Shown piece by piece: positions 1-10,381 of a stretch of 64,000 bases of DNA. The notes below the pieces were generated by a model, which saw only the letters and a program-made list of their open reading frames with translations, did not search any database and was not told the DNA's origin. The first letter of the stretch is position 1. Each line of letters begins with the position of its first letter. Made by a program: the position numbers and the translations under genes. The stretch is taken from contig NC_020185.1 of NCBI RefSeq assembly GCF_000315915.1, positions 310,001-374,000 on the forward strand. Reading direction: 5' to 3'. The DNA is from Henningerozyma blattae CBS 6284 (taxonomy: Eukaryota > Ascomycota > Saccharomycetes > Saccharomycetales > Saccharomycetaceae).

Positions 1-158
1 TTGGAGTTTGAATTCCAGAATTGTTAATAGCAGGAGATATAGTAAGACAAAAATTAAATATATTTCTTTATGTATCATTAAAACACAACTTCATATCATT
101 GGAGGCGATATATTGAATAAAAATCACGTGATAAGACAAAGATTTAGTAAAAAAATAA

Positions 159-230
159 TAGCGCCGCCTAGTTTCGATCTAGGGACATCAGGGTTATGAG
201 CCCTGCGCGCTTCCACTGCGCCACGGCGCT
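159..230 (-). tRNA. tRNA-Met initiator (CAT)
   Basis: The minus strand folds as a 72-base intronless tRNA with an AGCGCCG/CGGCGCT acceptor stem, a CTCATAA anticodon loop and the eukaryotic initiator-type T loop ATCGAAA instead of TTCGA. It is nearly identical to the S. cerevisiae initiator tRNA-Met. A T-rich Pol III terminator follows on the minus strand at about 145-158. The initiator tRNA starts translation and also primes reverse transcription of many yeast Ty elements. LTR remnants lie on its upstream side. Confidence 0.97.
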
Positions 231-239
231 TCCAAATCT

Positions 240-720
240 CGAAAGTTGAGGAGATATTAGTGAAAGGGATGACAAAGGAGATATCTACTGTTCGTATGGA
301 ATCAAAAATAAGCTACTTGGAACAAACTACGCTATCTGATATACAAACTGCTAAAACAAGCACATATGAAGAGACCTACTTTATCCAAAAATAGCACAAT
401 TCAGCTCAACTAAGCTCCCTGAAGTACACTTGCTACCTCTAACACACTCACTGCATCCAAGTATATAAAGGGAATTAATATATTCTAATACTTTCCCTAA
501 AGCTTCCTCTTATAGTTCCTTTCAATAAAAAAGAAACCACCTAAAAAGACTCGAATTACCTTTCAATAATCTTTATAACTAGTTAGTACTAGCTATCTCT
601 ATCTAAACTGAACCATTACTTTCTATTATTATATCGTTTGAATCAACCTCACCTTCTAAAGTATTATATCTCTCTACAATTAATCATTCATAGTGTTGTT
701 GACTTACTGTTGTCAACAAA
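240..720 (+). mobile_element. degenerate solo LTR (copy A)
   Basis: A TATATAAAG box at about 471 is followed about 65 bases later by a TTCCTTTCAAT plus AAACCACC block (515-560). The block recurs in two other copies of this window with the same spacing: copy C (minus strand, 860-1286) and copy B (2724-3250). No clean ends or target-site duplication are visible, so the limits are approximate. The copy lies directly upstream of the initiator tRNA gene, a usual target for Ty integration. Confidence 0.4.
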
Positions 721-859
721 GAAAGATATTAGGTAAAAGGGAAAATATTGAGCAATAGTAACAGCAATAAGAGAGTATGCCAGAATTGTCAATATTAAAC
801 ATAAAATGAAGTTAAAGTGACGCAAACAAAATAGAGATGAGGATGTTAAAGGTATAAAC

Positions 860-1286
860 AGAATAGATAGTATATATTGTAGAGAGAAGATCCTTGCTTC
901 TTTGCTTGGTGGTTTCTTTTTCTTTCTATATAAAGAAATCTAAGAGAAGTTCACGATGAAATAAAGAAATCTTACCCCTTTATATATGTTTTATTTTTGT
1001 ATGTAGGCACGCTAATAGTTGTAATTGACTATTAGCAATTGGTCAATTACTTATTAGTTTTTGTATTAATTAGGGGTGTAATATTCTTAGATTGGCATTA
1101 ATGACTCATCAATTTACCCCATACGTGGCACTAATTACATGTGTTGATATATTTGGTATTGTTTATGGTTTATAGTAGCGATATCGGAGATCGATAAGGT
1201 TCAATCAGTGGACATAGGCGCTTGTGTTTTGTAATTGGGTTAGTGACGTTGGATCCAAGAAGTTAATTCTTGGTTCTATGTCAACA
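860..1286 (-). mobile_element. degenerate solo LTR (copy C)
   Basis: On the minus strand the copy begins TGTTGACATAG at 1286. It carries a TATATAAAGG box at about 976-987 and the GAAACCACC block near 908-920. Its first 50 bases (1236-1286) match, in inverted orientation, the start of copy B at 2724-2775, including the GGATCCAA core. The left end is not defined. It is probably a Ty LTR relic. Confidence 0.45.
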
Positions 1287-1533
1287 GTGTCTCATCTTAC
1301 TCTAGATACCATTGCTTCCTTATCTCCTTTTAATTTTACAGCCTTTTACTTTGTTGAACCTAATTTTCCAACAATATGCGATAAATTGAATTACTTTTTT
1401 AAGTACTATATAAACAGCATATGTTGTAAATAATAGATATTCTGTATACTTTACAGAAAGATATCGTTAAAACAATAAATAACTGAAGCATACAAACACC
1501 TAAGAATGTGATAAAGGTAAATTTTAGAATATA

Positions 1534-1567
1534 ATTGGATATCTAGTAATATTACTCGATATCCAAT
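1534..1567. repeat. 34-bp near-perfect palindrome
   Basis: Each half is 17 bases, starting ATTGGATATC, with one mismatched pair. Both halves meet at an AGTAAT/ATTACT centre with no spacer. Partial pairing extends a few bases further on each side. It lies in gene-free DNA between LTR relics, and no function is assigned. Confidence 0.8.
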
Positions 1568-1572
1568 TGTAT

Positions 1573-2723
1573 ATATCAGGCCAGCTTCAACGTCATTTAG
1601 AAAGTTCTATAATACTTTTTAGAGTAACTTGGGAATAAACCACTTTTGAGAATATAACTTAAATAATTTTTTTAATTATGTTTTAACGCAACTTTAAATA
1701 AAATGGTTTTCTCGTTTTCTTTAGTTCTACCTTTTTATGGGAAAACTATACATGAATGAGAAAGTTAAGTAAACTATTAGTTCTATTCTTTTATTTACAG
1801 AAATAAAACTGCTCAACAAGCTACTAACTAGGATTAAGCTAATAATGTACGAACAAGTAGTAATAACCAGTAAGAGCCCTACTTGCTTGTATGAATAATG
1901 CATTAATAATTTATTAAGAGATACATCACTATATGGTACTATGCTTTATTTATTAAAACACAGTTTACCATATAATAATGCGTTAAGATGCATTTGAGAA
2001 TATAATTAAAAAGATATTAAATTCTAGATTATTAACCAAGACTTGTCAAAAATATCTAATTGACTTCTACTGAGAAATATTTCAAATATTGGTTTATTTT
2101 TTTTATTTTGAAATCTAAATTTATCACTAAAGAAACAAATAAAATGTTAGATATATTTACATAAAGTTAAAGGAAATTATTTTATTTTAGACTTAATAAA
2201 TGGCTAAATCACTTAAATTACTATAATTAGCGGAAGTATCTTATACTAAAGAAACCCATACCCTTTTATTCTCTTCATTTTACGCCTACTTTCTGCTGGA
2301 ATATGATTATATCATTTCCTTTATAGTAGTAAAATATTAGAAGTACAGGACAATATTATATGTTCATTGCTTGGAATTTGTCCAAATCATTATTTAAGAA
2401 ATATCTTGAAAAATATAATACATGTTTACATATATTCTTAATTGTGACTATAAGCATAACAGAGTTTACAAAAATTTCTCTTGAAAACCAACATAGGAGA
2501 ACAATACAAACCATTAGTAACTTATAGTAAATGATTAGTGCACAGCAAATTTTACTTATCACTAAGTTAATAGTCTTTCGAACTTGTGAAATATTGTTTA
2601 CTGGTTGGTATGAGTTATGCATCGATAAGATATCAACAATTATGCTACTAACAGTCACTTAGATTTAAGTATAATTCATCGCCAGCAGTTTGTAGATGAG
2701 CATAGGTTCAATACTATCTACAA
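1573..2723. other. gene-free AT-rich DNA
   Basis: This stretch between LTR copies C and B holds only short chance ORFs with no recognisable protein. I see no tRNA or snoRNA signature in it. Confidence 0.6.
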
Positions 2724-3250
2724 TGTTGACTTGGAACCAATAATTAACTTCTTGGATCCAACGTAAGTAAGCCAACTTCAACACTCAAATACGTACACAC
2801 ACTAATGCTATATATAGTACCAATCTCTTCAACAAAACTCTCCTCTATTTGTACATTACCTTAACACGGGAGCTTCCTGCTTATCATCCTGTAATATTCA
2901 ATTCTCATTAGTTCTCCAACACTGTCTTAATATACAAGCCATACTAATTATAAACCTCATGACCAAGGGGAAAGTGCTAATGTTAAATATATGGTGTTTA
3001 CATAACACCTTTGCTTAACTCACCCCGCACGAGATGTCCCTGTCGTCCAGAAACTTAGACATATATAAGTAAATAAAATTATTGCCCACTATACCATTCA
3101 ATTATATTTCCTTTCAATAGAAAGAGAACCACCCAAATAATACTCGGATCATCTCTATATCCTTTATATTTATCTCTTATCTAAATCATATTATAATCTG
3201 TTAACAATATTGTTTTGCGCTAATCTCACTATTTCTGCTCTTCTTTATTA
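2724..3250 (+). mobile_element. degenerate solo LTR (copy B)
   Basis: The copy starts TGTTGACTTGGAACC. It has a TATATAAG box at about 3062 and the TTCCTTTCAAT plus AACCACCC block at 3107-3135, with the same internal spacing as copies A and C. The 3' end is uncertain and no target-site duplication was found. It is probably an old Ty LTR upstream of the tRNA-Gln gene. Confidence 0.45.
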
Positions 3251-3397
3251 CTAACCTAGTATGGTATCCTATACGATTCTAGAAACTTACTGGGATTCAA
3301 GAGAGTTAGACATTGTTAAACAGTGTTTAAGATGTAAAGACGATTATTTTATTTAGACATATATAGTAAATACTATAACTAAAATGAATATATTTCT

Positions 3398-3508
3398 TAA
3401 ATAGTGTTTTTCGATATAAAAAGAAAAACACATTTTAAACAATGAGTCACGTGATAAAAAAGTCTTTTACCACTTAATAGAAAATGATATAATCATATTC
3501 CAGCAAAA
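3398..3508 (+). repeat. dispersed repeat, copy 1 of 2
   Basis: About 110 bases, from AAATAGTGTTTTTCGATATA to CCAGCAAAA, recur in the same orientation at 48927-49032 with a few substitutions and small indels. The repeat includes a CACGTGATAA motif. Both copies lie a few hundred bases upstream of a tRNA gene. It is most likely a fragment of a Ty LTR or internal region, but the family is not identified. Confidence 0.75.
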
Positions 3509-3523
3509 CTGATCCTTTTCTCT

Positions 3524-3865
3524 ATGTTTCTATTTCTCAACTCTTCCTTTGTTGTCATATCTTTGTTAACAACAAAAATTTCTGTTGTAAAACTGGCTAA
3601 GCGCCGTCGCCTTTCACGTAATACTTACAAGAAATCAGTACAAGAGAAGCCTCGAGAGAGGACAGATCAGCTGACCACAGCTGAGAAACAACTATTCAGC
3701 AGCCGTGGAACATCAACCGTAACCACTGAATCTGCACCCACTTCTGGTTCATCTTGGACACCTATTAGTAAGAATGACACCCAGGTTTCAATGAGTGTAC
3801 CGCATCTTGTAACTATGACCCCAGAACTATCCAGCTCCAAAGAAGTATATAAGGAGCCTGTATAG
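3524..3865 (+). CDS. doubtful small ORF, possible retroelement relic
   Basis: This 113-codon ATG-started frame encodes a hydrophobic start, a basic KRRR stretch and a Ser/Thr-rich tail. I recognise no domain. Its Ser/Thr/Pro-rich tail and its position next to LTR relics and a tRNA gene would fit a remnant of a Ty gag region. It could equally be a chance frame, as an overlapping minus-strand frame of similar length also exists. Confidence 0.15.
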   Translation: MFLFLNSSFVVISLLTTKISVVKLAKRRRLSRNTYKKSVQEKPRERTDQLTTAEKQLFSSRGTSTVTTESAPTSGSSWTPISKNDTQVSMSVPHLVTMTPELSSSKEVYKEPV

Positions 3866-4019
3866 ATCAATATACTGTTATATACTATATAGAGAAGAAC
3901 CAAGGGGAGATACAATAATCTTGTATAATACAACCTGTAACTACTGATCTCAGTACCATCTGAACTCTGAAACACCATCCTTGTCCTGTCAGTCTGGTAT
4001 TACAAAAATTTCCAAAAAG

Positions 4020-4090
4020 GGTTTTATAGTGTAGTGGTTATCACTTTCGGTTTGATCCGGACAACCCCGGTTCGAATCCGGGTAAGACCT
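4020..4090 (+). tRNA. tRNA-Gln (TTG) gene with 6-base anticodon loop
   Basis: The sequence matches yeast tRNA-Gln(UUG) almost base for base, including the acceptor stem GGTTTTA/TAAGACC, the D arm, and the T arm with GGTTCGAATCC. The anticodon loop between the TTCGG and CCGGA stem strands is TTTGAT, six bases instead of the normal seven (TTTTGAT). The gene is therefore 71 bases rather than 72. Either one T was lost, making a likely non-functional tRNA, or the T run was miscalled in the assembly. A T-rich terminator follows at about 4092-4105. Confidence 0.85.
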
Positions 4091-4126
4091 ATTTTTAATT
4101 TTTTTGACCAAGATCACATGATGATA

Positions 4127-4474
4127 TGTAACTATTTTAAGCTTTGCTACTCCCAGTAGTATATCTTTTTGCTGCTAGTTTAATACCAACTGTTTATCAA
4201 ACCATACAACTATATACCTGAACCTATGTAAGTTAAATATTATTATTATTACGTTCCGATTTGTTCACTATACACTTCCATCTTTTGTATCTCGTCCTTT
4301 TTGTTTTCTGGTTCTTACCTCTTTGTTCTACCTTAACCCTCTAGTTTATTCTTTTAGCTTTAGATTCTTAAATAGAATTTATGTTCATGATTCACTTGTT
4401 AACCTACAAGTTCATTCCGTTATCATGTGATCCTGATTTATACACGTGACTAACGTAGCTCACACTACGTGACA
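4127..4474 (-). mobile_element. solo LTR with target-site duplication TGATA
   Basis: On the minus strand the element reads TGTCACGTAG...TAGTTACA, 348 bases, with the short inverted ends typical of LTRs. It is flanked by a perfect 5-bp duplication, TGATA, at 4122-4126 and 4475-4479. A near-identical copy lies at 49437-49798 in the opposite orientation. There is no internal region, so it is a solo LTR left by LTR-LTR recombination. It begins 36 bases past the 3' end of the tRNA-Gln gene. Confidence 0.92.
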
Positions 4475-4479
4475 TGATA

Positions 4480-5222
4480 TACGTTTTTTTATGGTACTAA
4501 CCTCTACAGGTGTCACCAATAATAATTTTGCCATTGAAATTATTAATGTTAATACATATTTATTTCAAATACAGTAAGGAAGTTTACCTCCAAGATTACT
4601 GATCTTCTCCTTTATTCAATTAGTTTAAGTTCCATAACTAACATTGAATTAACAATTACCAATCCATAGACATTTCTGTTTATAATCGAATATTTATATT
4701 TTGAGATTCAAAATATTTTTGTAGCTACCATTAGAAACTTAGTGAGTTTTTTTCTGATATGTAATACTCACCTGACTTCTTGAACTTTAATATTTTTAGC
4801 TTGGAAATCAAAGTGAGTTTACTGCTATTATACATATCTTAACTCAAGGTGAGATAAATACTTAAGATGTATATAGCCTCTTAAATAAAAACAGATGTTT
4901 AGTGTATCTAACCTAAATAGGATATAATTTGTTTAAGAAGTACACTAATAAATTAAATTTATGAAATAGAATAATAAAAAGAATTAAGAAATGAAAAAAA
5001 AAAACGAAATTTCTTGAAATTTGTAAATAATTATGAGCCCGTCCCTATGTATATAATCCAACAAACATAAAGAAATTCGATTATAAGTGAAATAAACTTT
5101 AAAACTTGGTAATGAATCGCTACAATTAATCGACTAGAAATCCATCTATCAATTAAAATGCAACTAACAAATTGTAATGATGAGTTTAACAATGAAAAAT
5201 GACTAATGAAAAGCCACAGGGG
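4480..5222. other. gene-free AT-rich DNA
   Basis: The stretch lies between the solo LTR and the 3' end of VAC8. I see only AT-rich sequence and A runs, with no supportable gene. Confidence 0.7.
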
Positions 5223-6989
5223 TTATATCAAAAATTGCAAAATTTGTTGAGTAATGTTATATAGATCAACGGTGTTATCCTCTTGTTGATCAGTAGAGCC
5301 CGATGTAGTCAAATCATCATTATTAATTATATTTGAACTGTTAATATTATTTTTATCCAGAGTTGAGCCATTATTACCGTTCATATCATTATCTTTATTA
5401 ATAGTATTTGATTTCTTTGTTCTTTCATAAGTGGACTTGGCCATTTTCTTAACACCATCAATCAATTCTGTATCGTTTTTTACCAATTCTAAGACTCTTG
5501 CATTATGACTTTCTAAAAGTTGTAAAATCGTCCACAATGCTATGTGTTCAAATGTGGCATAATTACTGTTCAGAAAATTGACTAAGAAGCCGCGGATACC
5601 AGTAGAAGGGCTTTCCCAAGCATCCAGTATTTTTTCATAGTTATTAATTCGAGAACATAGATTAGCCAATGCAGCAGCAGCATTTCCTGATACTTCTTGA
5701 TTATCAGAAAATGTCATTGGTATTAATGCATCCAAGATACCAGCATCTAATAAATCTAGTTTTGAAACATCAGCTAGAGCTAAAATAGCAAAACAAGCAG
5801 AAATTTCACTTTGCACACTTATTGGAGAGGACAATGCCAATTCTTTACATTTTTCAACTGCACCACTTTCTAAAAATTCCTTACGGTTTTTTTCAGAAGA
5901 TGCAGCCAAGTTTCTTAAGGTGGAAACTGCATGACATTGTATTTCTTCGGAGTCTGTGTAATCTAATAATTTTACTAATGGTTTTAAGAAACCAGCATCC
6001 ACAATTAAACCTTCATTTAATGGATGAATAGAGATATTTCTAATACAAGCAACACTTGCTAAAATTAGAGGCATTGAATCACTTTGAATGGATCTAACTA
6101 AATGAGGTAACCCACCAGCACGAACAATTTCCAACTGATAGCTAGTATCTGAAGCCAAATTTCTCAATGCCAAAGTGGCTTGACATTTAACTCTCGCTGA
6201 GGGAGAGTCCATTAAGGATACTAATTTTGAAACTAATCTTGGTTCTGTTTGAGACAACTTCTTTCTGTTTTCTTCATCTACAGCAATATTCGATAATGCA
6301 GTGGTACAATAATATTGAACATCTGGATCTACAGAAGATAATAGGGAAACCAGAACGGGAACAGCACCTGCATTTACAAGTTCCTTTCTATTTTCTCCAG
6401 AATGCGTCATATTTAACAAAGCACCCGTAGCATTCCTCTGTACTCTGATGTGTTTGGATTTTGCTAATTTAGCTAAAGGCACCAGGGCTCCTGAAGTAGC
6501 AATTTTATGCTTATTATCATCCTGCGTAGCTAAGTTTGTAATACAACCGACAGCATTACATTGAACCTCCACATTATTGCCCATCATTTGCTTTATCAAA
6601 GGTTCTAAACCACCCATATCAACGATTAAAACTTTATTTTCATTATTGACAGCCAAGTTACCCAAGGCCGCACAAGCAGCAACTTGAATTTGAGGATCCT
6701 GACTTTGTAATAATATTAAAATTGGTTCTAAAACATCTCTAGAAACAGGTCTAACATATTTTTCAGTAATTTCAGCAAATGCTAATGCTGCACTTTTTTG
6801 AAGATTTAAATTATCTGAATATACTAACGTCGTTAAAGCTTTTAATGGACCGCCAGAATAAAAATCATAATGATCTTTATCTTCTAGATAGCCTAACAGA
6901 AGAGTTACAGCCTCACGCTCATTATCAGCAATTGGTAAAATTGTAGTCTCATCGGTTGACTTTTTAAGACAACTACAGCATTTACCCAT
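5223..6989 (-). CDS. VAC8: Vac8, vacuolar armadillo-repeat protein
   Basis: Vac8 is a vacuole-membrane scaffold. In S. cerevisiae it binds Vac17 for vacuole inheritance, Nvj1 for nucleus-vacuole junctions, and Atg13 for the Cvt pathway. The 588-residue product starts [10 protein letters not shown]: Gly2 fits N-myristoylation, and Cys4, Cys5 and Cys7 fit palmitoylation, the known membrane anchor. Residues from about 45 to 520 are consecutive armadillo repeats with recurrent ALxNLA and ALRNLA helices. A Ser/Asn-rich linker and tail follow. The length is close to S. cerevisiae Vac8 (about 578). EDC3 lies upstream on the same strand, as the two genes neighbour each other in yeast (YEL013W/YEL015W). 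Confidence 0.97.
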   Translation of the reverse strand: MGKCCSCLKKSTDETTILPIADNEREAVTLLLGYLEDKDHYDFYSGGPLKALTTLVYSDNLNLQKSAALAFAEITEKYVRPVSRDVLEPILILLQSQDPQIQVAACAALGNLAVNNENKVLIVDMGGLEPLIKQMMGNNVEVQCNAVGCITNLATQDDNKHKIATSGALVPLAKLAKSKHIRVQRNATGALLNMTHSGENRKELVNAGAVPVLVSLLSSVDPDVQYYCTTALSNIAVDEENRKKLSQTEPRLVSKLVSLMDSPSARVKCQATLALRNLASDTSYQLEIVRAGGLPHLVRSIQSDSMPLILASVACIRNISIHPLNEGLIVDAGFLKPLVKLLDYTDSEEIQCHAVSTLRNLAASSEKNRKEFLESGAVEKCKELALSSPISVQSEISACFAILALADVSKLDLLDAGILDALIPMTFSDNQEVSGNAAAALANLCSRINNYEKILDAWESPSTGIRGFLVNFLNSNYATFEHIALWTILQLLESHNARVLELVKNDTELIDGVKKMAKSTYERTKKSNTINKDNDMNGNNGSTLDKNNINSSNIINNDDLTTSGSTDQQEDNTVDLYNITQQILQFLI

Positions 6990-8019
6990 TTCTAATATTG
7001 GTACACAGTTTTATTGGTTTCTTTATTGTTATTATAAGTATACTGCTAATTGAATACAATACAATTTTTGCTGGTATAAATTGTTATTTCAATTGAAATT
7101 GTATTGATTTCCAGTACTTTGGTGTCTCAGTATTAACTAATAATTCTTAAGAAGTGGATTATTCTAACAAATCAAATAGTATGGATAATACAAGTGATTG
7201 TATAGTGTGAATAATAGTATAATGTATTTTATCAAATAAAGGAAATATTTGAAATTAAAAAAAAAAGAAAAAGATAGTTTTTATTTTTCTCTATACAATC
7301 AATTAAAGGAAAACAAACAGCTGACTATATAATTAGGGATTCCAGTTTCCAAAACAAATCAATTAGGATTCAGTAAACAATTTACACTTCTGAAATTGCT
7401 AGTGCTATTTGTGGGGTAAGGCTCTTATTTCCTAATGTCTATCTGTCTTCGAGTAAAGGTATAAACTTGAATTGAAAATGAAGTTACTTTTCACTGTTTT
7501 AGTCTGGCAACGACTTTTTGTTTTTTTTTTTTTTTTTTGNNNNNNNNNNNNNNNNNNNNCAATCCCGGCGGGTTCGAAGCCCAGGCGAGGTGCAGTTTGG
7601 GTGAAGATTGAATTATATTAAACCCTTTAATATTTACCATTGTTGTCATGCCAGGACTTAACGTGGTGAAAATAATTACATAAGAAGCTATACTGAAAAA
7701 ATCTGAGGATAGTTTGTTATATCTAGAAAAGTATTTGTGGGTAATGGCTAAAGTATTAAAAGCTATATATAGCGGTTTACTATCACATATAGCTATAAAA
7801 TTAATATACAGTACGAGCAGCTATGCATTTATATAGATGTGTATCAACCTTTAAATAGGACCAAAAGTTCAAAAACAATGAAGTGAAAATAAAATAAAAA
7901 AATAACAACGAATGTATGCGAAAAAAAATAGTAGTAAAACAATGGATATTTATGTGATTGATAACAAGGGTCAAAATTTAAAGGGAAAGTTAAACTGTAT
8001 CATTAAGTGCATTCACTAT
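6990..8019. other. intergenic region with assembly gap and B-box-like motif
   Basis: This is the VAC8 promoter side and the EDC3 3' flank. A T run at 7520-7538 precedes a 20-base run of N at 7540-7559, so length and sequence here are uncertain. Immediately right of the gap is a GC-rich patch containing GGTTCGAAGCC (7571-7581), which resembles a Pol III B box. I could not build a full tRNA from the visible bases. Confidence 0.7.
7540..7559. other. assembly gap (20 N)
   Basis: Twenty undetermined bases follow a T homopolymer, so the true distance between VAC8 and EDC3 is unknown. Confidence 0.99.
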
Positions 8020-9957
8020 TCATGCTGGTAAAGTTAAAGTAATTGAACCATCAGTTACAAATGCATCACATAGCATGAATTTTCTTAAAGAAGGTTTTTG
8101 AGCATATACTGCTTTCGGTGTACCCATATCAATCATGACAACTTCATGCAATGAGGATAAATTATCTTTTAAAGAATTCAACAGATATAATGGCCAACCT
8201 GAACAAATTATACCTGTTGAGTTTACAACATCTTTGAAGTTCTGGAAACCAGAACCTGTATCAAACCCACTTGATAAATCTAAGGACCAAATTTTTCTAT
8301 TTTGATCATGCTGCTGGTTGCACCATTCGATGACACTTAGAATATGAGATTCTGTAGCCGAGATAATTTCTTTAGAATTAATATGTGAGTTAGAGTCATT
8401 ATTAGAGCCATTAGATTGTAAATTGTTTTGGGGAACATTATCATTATCCACTAAATCATTCAAGTTACCATCAAAGCCCTGGATAGCGTCAATTACAATT
8501 TCTACCGGACTATTTAATTGAGCAACAGTATTTTTCAAAGTTGATAAATTATTGACAACTTTACCACCACAGTTCTTAAATAATTCTAATTGTTCCTTAA
8601 TTTGAGTATCCTGAATGTCAACCAAAGATGGTGAATTGGCAAATAGCACCATAACACGTACTTGACCAGATTGACACAAATGTCTACCCAATGCTAAAGC
8701 TCTTGTACCAACCCTATTTGAGTCCGACGTTAGTATAACAACCAATGGTTCTGGATTCGAATTATTTTGATGTAGTCTTGTACGACCACCTAATTTCTGC
8801 TTTATAAAATAGCTTGCATTAATCGCAAAATTTTCAAGCATAATGTTTGTATTAATTTTGAAATTTTCTAATGCAATTCTCTCAATTTCCAATAATTGAA
8901 TTGGAGTAGCCAATGGAATTGTTAAATTTGGAATATCTTTAGTTTTGAAATATGTTGGATATGCAGGTTGATTAGCTGAACCCTTCCTGCTTGCACCATA
9001 ATTACCAGATTGATTAATTATCATTTTTTCTAGTTTATCCATTATATCACCATTTTTGTGTTTAGTATTTTTATGACCATCTTTCAAAATTGGAGAATTA
9101 GCTGTGTGCAATAAGTGAGTAATGTTGATAGATTTGGTAATGGGTAAGTATGCACCATTCTCATCTACTTCTTCAAATTCGTTATCGGATGAACCTGAAG
9201 ACAACGAAGAACCCACAGATTTACGTTGTTTTGTTCCGGATACTTCTTTTAGCAGTTCTTTATTTGAAACTGTATTTGGAGCTGTTGTAGATGCCAGTGT
9301 TGTGTGATTGGAAGAAATTTTGTCCCAAATATCGCTTTTAGCATTAGGCAGGACTAACTCGTCGTTGTCAAATTTAGTTTTATTAGAATTATCATTGTTA
9401 TTAGTTGGTGAATGGTCATTACCATCCTTATTTAGTTTGTTATGCGATACTAATCTATCAGTAGGTTTAATAGAATCATTTTGCTTCAATTGAGCAAAAA
9501 CATCTTTCTTGTTGAACATTCTTAAATTACCTTGAAAATCGAAGTCGTCTTGCATCTTAATTTTAGAAACATCATCATTTTGCCAATCGATATTGCTATT
9601 AGTTTTACCATCATATCTATGTGAACCATTTCCATAGCTGTTAGAATTGTTAGAGGTTACATTGCTACCATTATTATTACTACTGTTATTAGCATCAGTG
9701 TTAGAATTGCTATTAGTATTATTGTTTTCATTATCACTAGATTGTTGGAAAAACATGTGATGCTTTTTAGGAACATTTAATACTTCTAAATCTTTTAATC
9801 TTGAAGCACGGACCTTAAAAGCTTGTGAAGTCCCACCATCTCCAAATTTCACGTCATGCAAGGTTAAGCCCTTTGAAGTTACCTTTGCAATTTTACCCTG
9901 TATAAGTTTACCGTCTTTTAGTTCTAATTGAACACCAAATCCTACAAATTGAGACAT
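8020..9957 (-). CDS. EDC3: Edc3, enhancer of mRNA decapping
   Basis: Edc3 is a P-body scaffold that activates Dcp1/Dcp2 decapping and binds Dhh1. The 645-residue product has an N-terminal divergent LSm domain (about 1-63). Asn-rich linkers surround an FDF motif (residues 139-141, followed by FNKKDVF), the Dhh1-binding element. The C-terminal half (about 355-645) is a YjeF-N/Rossmann dimerisation domain, with the block PLVVILTSDSNRVGTRALAL at its start. It is longer than S. cerevisiae Edc3 (about 551) because of Asn/Ser-rich linker expansion. The start is supported by the conserved MSQFVGF opening. It is divergent from RHB1. Confidence 0.95.
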   Translation of the reverse strand: MSQFVGFGVQLELKDGKLIQGKIAKVTSKGLTLHDVKFGDGGTSQAFKVRASRLKDLEVLNVPKKHHMFFQQSSDNENNNTNSNSNTDANNSSNNNGSNVTSNNSNSYGNGSHRYDGKTNSNIDWQNDDVSKIKMQDDFDFQGNLRMFNKKDVFAQLKQNDSIKPTDRLVSHNKLNKDGNDHSPTNNNDNSNKTKFDNDELVLPNAKSDIWDKISSNHTTLASTTAPNTVSNKELLKEVSGTKQRKSVGSSLSSGSSDNEFEEVDENGAYLPITKSINITHLLHTANSPILKDGHKNTKHKNGDIMDKLEKMIINQSGNYGASRKGSANQPAYPTYFKTKDIPNLTIPLATPIQLLEIERIALENFKINTNIMLENFAINASYFIKQKLGGRTRLHQNNSNPEPLVVILTSDSNRVGTRALALGRHLCQSGQVRVMVLFANSPSLVDIQDTQIKEQLELFKNCGGKVVNNLSTLKNTVAQLNSPVEIVIDAIQGFDGNLNDLVDNDNVPQNNLQSNGSNNDSNSHINSKEIISATESHILSVIEWCNQQHDQNRKIWSLDLSSGFDTGSGFQNFKDVVNSTGIICSGWPLYLLNSLKDNLSSLHEVVMIDMGTPKAVYAQKPSLRKFMLCDAFVTDGSITLTLPA

Positions 9958-10381
9958 ATTTTCCTGATTAATCTTAAAATAAGGAATATATTTTTGATAC
10001 TTTGTCTTTAATTCGGAATAATTCTACTCTGTTCCAAAATACCTAGTTGTTATATCTTTTATCTAATTAATAATTTGCTTCTAGTCAAACTTTCAACAGA
10101 CTTAGAGTCAAAGTTAAGTTATAGGTTAAGTAGCACTAATTATTCAACCTTAGTCTCTTTTTATTACAATTTTTTTTTTTATTTCTAAATCTTAACGCAA
10201 ACTGAAAATCTCCAAAGAACGAAAAAATTTCCACGTGACGAAGGTTTATTTTTACCTTTTTCAGGTAATAAGACTAAGTGAAAGACTTGAAACTTTTGGA
10301 ATCGAAGAATGTTAAAACAATAGAAGAAAAATAAAACTGATTATCCTTATAGAAGTATTATAAACCACTCTCAAATATAAT
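9958..10381. promoter_or_regulatory. EDC3/RHB1 divergent promoter region
   Basis: This 424-bp divergent promoter contains a CACGTG E-box at 10232-10237, a possible Cbf1- or Pho4-type site, and a poly-T tract at about 10170-10180 that would disfavour nucleosomes. No direct evidence of use is available. Confidence 0.5.

Noticed and set aside
121..160. ATCACGTG as a centromere CDEI element
   Set aside because: No CDEIII (TTTCCGAA-type) follows an AT-rich spacer of the right length here, nor at the other CACGTG sites.
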